A DNA stretch of 64,000 nt from positions 69,924,848-69,988,847 of the forward strand of contig NC_080427.1 of NCBI RefSeq assembly GCF_029873635.1. Reading direction: 5' to 3'. The notes under the pieces were generated by a model. The model saw only the letters and a program-made list of their open reading frames with translations. It had not been told where the DNA came from and did no database searches. The number at the start of each line of letters is the position of its first letter. Position 1 is the stretch's first letter. The stretch comes from Malania oleifera (Eukaryota; Streptophyta; Magnoliopsida; Santalales; Ximeniaceae). The translations under genes and the position numbers were made by a program. Positions 58,858 to 64,000 of this stretch are shown piece by piece.

Positions 58858-59320
58858 CATATAAATATTAAATACAAAGCCCACACCATTATACCATTTG
58901 TCCCTCCCAAGGTGTTTGATAAATTGCCTATGAGAAAAGCAAGAGAGAGAGAGAGAATGCATATCCAGCGCCTTCTCACATATAATAAGCCAAGACCCTC
59001 TCTGTACCCACTCACTTCTCCTTCTCCCGACAAAACAAAACTCCCCCTCTGCAATTTACAAAACACAAAACCACTTTAAAATATTTCTAAAAACACATTC
59101 CAAAAAACACTCCACAAAAGCATTTCAGCTACCCCGTACATTCACTAATTGCTCTCTCTCGCTCTCTCTCTCTTCGTCTTCTTCCCTAGTCTATGACTCT
59201 ACTTTACTGTCTTGTGAGCTTTAGGGTTAGGGTTTTCAGTTTTCACAGCTATAATGTGAAACGTTAACTAGGGGTTAAGGGTGGATTTTGCGGGATTGGG
59301 TGTGAATCTGGATCGATTTG
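58858..59320 (+). promoter_or_regulatory. Core promoter and 5' leader of the kinase gene
   Basis: A TATA-like CATATAAATATTAAAT lies at about 58858-58873. From about 59152 to 59190 the leader is CT-rich (GCTCTCTCTCGCTCTCTC), typical of plant 5' UTRs. A telo-box-like TTAGGGTTAGGG lies at 59221-59232. A 24-codon upstream ORF runs from ATG 59193 to TAA 59267, and a bare ATGTGA start-stop lies at 59254-59259. The transcription start is not known, so which upstream ATGs are in the mRNA is inference. Confidence 0.5.
59193..59267 (+). other. Upstream ORF in the kinase leader, 24 codons
   Basis: Starts MTLLYCLVSF and ends 53 bases before the main ATG. It reads through the telo-box. If transcribed it could reduce initiation at the main start. 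A second ATG overlapping it is followed at once by TGA. Confidence 0.45.
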
Positions 59321-59954
59321 ATGGGGAACTGTTGCAGATCTCCGGCGGCTGTGGCCAGGGAGGATGTGAAGTCGTCGAACTTCTCCGGCGACCATGGCCG
59401 GAAAGACCGTGCCGGTGGCGGGGGCGGCGGCTCCAAGAAGCCGATCATTGTGCTGTCGGACGCGTCCAAGGATGGGATCGAGGACAAGTACATGGTGGAC
59501 AGGGAGCTGGGGCGGGGGGAGTTTGGTGTTACCTACTTGTGCATTGATCGCGATACGAGGGAGCTTCTGGCTTGCAAGTCGATTTCGAAGAGGAAGTTGC
59601 GGACGGCGGTGGATGTGGAGGATGTGCGCCGGGAGGTGGCCATCATGAAGCACTTGCCGAAGAATTCGAGTATTGTGAGCTTGAAGGAGGCGTGCGAGGA
59701 TGAGAATGCGGTGCATTTGGTGATGGAACTGTGCGAGGGCGGTGAGCTGTTTGATCGCATTGTTGCGCGTGGGCATTACACGGAACGTGCCGCTGCTGCG
59801 GTCACGCGGACCATAATGGAGGTTGTTCAGCTTTGTCACAAGCATGGAGTGATTCATCGGGACTTGAAGCCTGAAAATTTTCTGTTTGCCAACAAGAGGG
59901 AGAATTCGCCCTTGAAAGCTATTGATTTTGGGCTGTCGATATTCTTCAAGCCAG
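59321..59954 (+). CDS. CPK13: Calcium-dependent protein kinase, CPK13-like, first exon
   Basis: This is a Ser/Thr kinase activated by Ca2+ through a C-terminal calmodulin-like domain, here outside the window. The exon encodes 211 codons plus one base. MGNCC at the start gives Gly2 for myristoylation and Cys4/Cys5 for palmitoylation, implying membrane attachment. A Gly-rich variable region follows (residues 32-37). The kinase domain starts near Tyr57: Gly loop LGRGEFG (63-69), ATP Lys86, catalytic HRDLKPEN (179-186) and DFG (202-204). The exon ends at KPG with splice donor G|GTGAGC at 59955. The N-terminal [18 protein letters not shown] is characteristic of the CPK13 member of CDPK subgroup III. 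ATG 59321 is chosen because it starts the acylation motif. The gene continues beyond 64000. Confidence 0.93.
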
Positions 59955-62259
59955 GTGAGCTTTCGAATGTAGTTTCTAATGTAATTTACTGTGCATGAGG
60001 TTTTCGTTTTTGGGATAAAAAATATGAACGAGACCGAATGTTGGGTGTAGAAATTGTTAGCACTTTAGTCAACTCAATTGTATGCTGTCAAGATCTTATA
60101 AGATCTTTGTTTTAAATAATATTCCGTCAGATGTTTAATTAAAAAGCAAATATTGCTTGGTGAAGACGTGTGTTGAGAACTTCTGTTTGTGCGGAAATTA
60201 GGTAGTTTTATCAGGAGTCTAAGATAGCGAACGCTGACTTCCAAACTCATATTAAGCAAATTATGGGACGCATCAAGCCTCTGATAACAAGTGCAAGTAT
60301 TTAAAATTTTCTCCATTTCTGGTTTCACGTACAATGTTCTTTGAGCTGGAATCTCTTAAAACGTCTATGTTATGTGAAACTCAGTGATGAAAGAAGCTAA
60401 GCACCATGCTAGGATTCTGATTTGTACTTTGTTTTTCTTGGAGCCTTGAAGTATGTTCAAATTAACCTGAGTTAAACAAAAAATTTGCACTGATTTAAAA
60501 AAAAAAAAAAAAACGAACAAAATGAAAAAAAAAAAAAAAACTTATTTATCCCAAGGGTAATGTTGCAAATACACAATTTTGATTGTGATTTGGGCATAAT
60601 GTATTATTAAATGCTATTAAGTTATATAAAACATACTAGAAAATTAAATGTCATGAAGTTCAATATAAAGAGGAAAATTAATAAAAAAATGATGGTCAAC
60701 TCATGAAGTTTTTGATGAAGACAAATGGATTTTTTATGTTAAGCCTCTAATCCTGCTCTAGGCTATTCTTGTCATCAATTAAGGAGACTAGATATGTCAA
60801 AGGTTGTTCACTGCTCAAAGGCAGCAAATAAAATGTGCTGTTTGCACATTTATGGGAGTGTCTCTTGAAAGTTTCCTCAATAAGATTTAGTTACAAATTC
60901 ACTTCAACCCAGTACTCTATGGTTGATATCATAAGGTTTCTAAATTTAACATAATTTGAAGCACAAACTTTTCTGTGTGGAGTATCCAGTTCTTCTTTAA
61001 GAAACAGAGACTTTACTAAAAATGCAAAAATCACTGCCCCATATTTAAGATCCCTGTATAGGTGTCTATATTTCCTTTTAAAGAGTATATAAATGTAGTC
61101 TCGGTGTTTATATTAAAGCAGCATAAAACTTAAAACTTCCCAAACTTAGTCTCACTTGACAACTTTTGCATAGTTGTACTGGTCTGTAGTATCATCACGT
61201 GTCCAAGCCTAGTCTTATATCATTGTTTGTTCCTATATCATCTGGATTGTTGTTCAATTGCCATTTAATATGCATAAATTGGGGCTGGCCCTTAGATTTT
61301 CGTAAATGGTTTGGAGATAAGTAATAACTTGATTGCGTCACTTAGAATTTATTGTTTGCTCTTCTAGTAGTGCAAAGTTACCTACATAAATTGTTTTGAA
61401 ATGCACATTTGAATTTAATGGCCTTAGCAGGTCTTTAGAATCTGCATCTTGTCAACTGTCTTTTCTTTCAAATTAGGTGGTTTAAGCTAAAGGAGGATTA
61501 TAGTGTTCAAATGACCATACTTTTGCATGTGGTCAAGTCTTTTGACCATGTCTCCAGAAATGTTATGATCTTATGCTAGAGCATTCAATATGTGCGAGGA
61601 TGTAGATAAACACAAGAGAACCATTATACCATCTTCATATTGAACATATGGTTTGCAAATTACAAATTGTGGCAAGAAGATTTGAGATTTTTTTGCTTTT
61701 AGCATTAATGTTCTAATATAGAAGTTCTAAAATCAAGAAATAGTTTGTGTATCATATACTGACGGGAGAGTAGTAACCGATAAACCTGGATGTTACTAAA
61801 TAAGTTAATCAAGGGAGCTGGTTGGAAAATTTGAAATAGAATGCTTAATTTGCAATCATTAGGTGATCCCAGTGGAAGACCAATTCATGGTTGTAGTAAA
61901 AAGAGGCTAGACACAATGAAGATCACTTGTTATGGAACTATGATTCATGCGTAATGTGTTGGAAAAAGGTAAAAGCATCTCATTGTCATTAGCCGATTGA
62001 CTTGGAAACTTCTAACTCGGCTCAACTAATGTGGTTCCAATATCTAAGAATTTTTCTCAGTCCATTCTTCACATTGTATAACACCCTAAGGGGGCTTTTG
62101 TTTCACGATATCTTTCAAGATTCTTGGGAATGTGATGTCTATGGCATCTTATTCCTACGTTTGTTTGAGCATGAGATGTGGTGAGCATATTCATATTTCT
62201 GGGAATGTAAGGATTTCCATGAAACATACATGGGCATCGTATTATCTTTTTTCCACCTT

Positions 62260-62286
62260 CCCCCCCCCCCCCCCCCCCCCCCCCCC
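62260..62286. repeat. Poly(C) tract
   Basis: About 27 consecutive C residues in the intronic MITE. Length may be affected by sequencing or assembly. Confidence 0.9.
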
Positions 62287-62789
62287 GCGGATAAGGTGCA
62301 TTGATGTCTTACTTTTTGGTCCAAATTGTCCTCATAATTTTGGATTTTGCAATAATGCCCCTATAAAATAATATAATATAATCATGCTTGATTATTAGAT
62401 TTAAAATAATAAATTACCAACAAGCTAAAAGTAAAAAAAAAATTAAGTTAGCATAAATATTAATCATTTTAATTATAAAAATATATAAAATGTTGATTAA
62501 AGATATTAATTATGAAATTTTAATTAAAATTTAATTAATTTTTAATTAGGAAATAATTTAAATTAAGTAAAAAAATTTAAAGCATTAATTAAAAAATATT
62601 AATTTAACATAAATATTAGTCAAAATTTCAATTAGAAAAACATTAAAAATTGTTAATTACAAATATGAATAAACAATTGGTTAATTTTTCAATTAGAAAT
62701 ATTAAAAATGTTAAATACAAATATTAATAATAATTTTATTTAATTTTTTGATTCGACGATATTTAAAATGTATATTAAATATAAATCCA

Positions 62790-62856
62790 TTGTGGTCCGC
62801 CCCTTCCCTGGACCCCACATACGAGGGAGCTTTGTGCACCGGGCTGCCTTTTTTTA
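62790..62856 (+). mobile_element. 3' end of an Au-type SINE
   Basis: TGTGGTCCGCCCCTTCCC, GGACCCCACAT, GGGAGCTTTGTGCACCGGG and CTGCC followed by a T run match the 3' region of the Au SINE family, widespread in flowering plants. The tRNA-like head is missing, so it is a 5'-truncated copy. Confidence 0.8.
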
Positions 62857-63910
62857 TTTTTATTTATTAATCATGTTAATATTTATGTTAATTGATGTTT
62901 GTAATTTATTAAATAAAAGTAACATTATTATTGTTTTATAAAAATTTAATGCAGTAGTTAGTATTTAGACACTGTATTGCCCTCAATTATTGGTTAATCG
63001 ATGACTAAGTGTTAGATGTTTTAAATTTATAATTATTAAAAATTTTTGGATATAGATTTAATTAAGTACAGTAGTACATATTCTTAGTCGGTTTTTGGGT
63101 TGGAAAATACAATTATTCTTCATATGCGTGTTACATACATGTTAAAAGGATATACTGGTCATCTTCTTGTAATACTTACAAAGATTATCATGTTGAACCA
63201 AATATTGACATGAGAATCTTTTGTACATTCCTTGGAACCTTATAACTCGAACTAAATAAAAATATTCCTATGAGGCAGACATCCTATTCCCAGGAATGAG
63301 ATTCCTAGGAATGTCATTCCATGGGCAAGCCAAACGATCCCTAAATGTTATTTTAAAAACATTAAGAATAAGTACTTTCACTCCTAATACACAATTTTTT
63401 TCTTTATTAAAAAAAGGGGCACTGTTTAACAGATGCTGTCTATTGTTTGTGAGAAAAGCATAATGGTTCTTCAAAAAATTCTTCTGTATCTATTTTGATG
63501 ATCCAATAATGAGTTCGATTCTGCTGCCTAGCCATGCTTGTATGAGTCCAGAAAATGGCACATACACATTTAGCTTCCATGATGTATGATCGTACATCTG
63601 GATGTATGCATGTGCACATGCATATTTGTAGGTGGTTGTAAGAAATCTATCATTTGCTTGGTTTTAAATAGATGTAATTGGTGGCATAGCATAACAGTAA
63701 TGTGCGCTGCTGTAAGTGGGACTCACATGGTGGGAAACTAGTGTAATGGCAGTGAATTGCTTCAAGCATGCTCAATCCTGTCTATATTGGTAGATTTGCA
63801 TGCTTAAACTCATCTTAGAAAATTTAAATTATTTTGAGTCCTTTAGTTCAACTTACCGACAGTGTTCAACAAGGGCAATATATTTTGTATTGGCTTTAAA
63901 ATGATATTGA

Positions 63911-63911
<1 letters not shown>

Positions 63912-63962
<51 letters not shown>

Positions 63963-63993
63963 CTTTTTATTAATCATATATATATATATATAT
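63912..63993. repeat. (TA)n microsatellites
   Basis: Two dinucleotide tracts, about 63912-63957 and 63978-63993, separated by a short unique stretch at the window edge. Confidence 0.95.
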
Positions 63994-64000
63994 GTGTGAT

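Larger units (their letters stand above)
62090..63341. mobile_element. Harbinger-like MITE in the kinase intron
   Basis: Ends GGGGGCTTTTGTTTCACG and, reversed, GGGATCGTTTGGCTTGCCC, flanked by TAA (62087-62089, 63342-63344), the 3-bp duplication typical of PIF/Harbinger. Near both ends is a block like GGGAATGNNATNCC: CTTGGGAATGTGATG on the left, TTCCCAGGAATGAGATTCC on the right. At 1252 bp it is long for a MITE and encodes no transposase. A 27-base C run lies at 62260-62286 and a SINE tail at 62790-62856. Confidence 0.5.
59955..64000 (+). other. First intron of the kinase gene, not closed in the window
   Basis: After the donor GTGAGC no exon-2 sequence (expected to continue the activation segment toward the APE motif) is seen up to the window end, so the intron exceeds 4 kb. 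It is AT-rich with poly(A) tracts near 60499 and 60527, a Harbinger-like MITE (62090-63341) with a SINE tail inside, and long (TA)n tracts at about 63912-63957 and 63978-63993. Confidence 0.75.

Noticed and set aside
59221..59236. Interstitial telomere repeat
   Set aside because: Only about two TTAGGG-like units are present. This fits a telo-box in a leader, not a telomere remnant.

Overview
This is a plant nuclear window, most likely from a eudicot. The evidence is an intron-split calcium-dependent protein kinase gene of the CPK13 type at the right end, Ty1/copia and Ty3/gypsy LTR retrotransposons with plant tRNA primer sites, plant-type SINEs and MITEs, and AT-rich microsatellites. The species cannot be named from the sequence alone.

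About 1-53,400 is a nest of LTR retrotransposons with no host gene I can support. From left to right: a Sirevirus-like copia gag on the - strand (304-2807) is broken by an LTR (1-303), by a probable solo LTR (801-2108) and by a degenerate gypsy element (2909-16022). The gypsy element hosts a solo LTR (6121-7318) and a young, nearly intact Tork/Tnt1-type copia element (7568-13734, 5-bp duplication CATAG). Next come the 3' region and LTR of a + strand Sirevirus-like element (19373 to about 21459), a solo LTR (23387-27764, duplication CAATT) that contains another solo LTR (24204-26616), and the first part of a long gypsy LTR (28688-29994). That LTR is split by a 21-kb Sirevirus-like element (29995-51226). 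This outer element contains a solo LTR (34053-35995) and a second Sirevirus-like element (36080-46814). Both insertions lie inside one reading frame, whose fragments line up across the breaks. The gypsy LTR resumes at 51227 and ends at a primer site near 53357.

From about 53,400 onward the sequence changes to gene-proximal DNA. It has short elements only (several tRNA-derived SINEs, MITE candidates), then the promoter, 5' leader and first coding exon of a CPK13-like kinase (59321-59954). A first intron of more than 4 kb runs off the window and holds a Harbinger-like MITE with a SINE tail inside it.

The most interesting signal is in the Sirevirus-like elements. Each LTR family carries its own cluster of short inverted-repeat motifs in U3, upstream of a TATA box. 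In both elements with an extra 3' ORF, the same family-specific motif cluster appears again just upstream of that ORF, between it and gag or pol. This suggests an internal, LTR-derived promoter for the third ORF. The ORF product (conserved N-terminal domain, coiled coil, acidic tail, no membrane segment) resembles what is called envelope-like or putative plant transposon protein in other plant retroelements. Several of the LTR promoters also hold a match to the plant G2/M activator motif (MSA).
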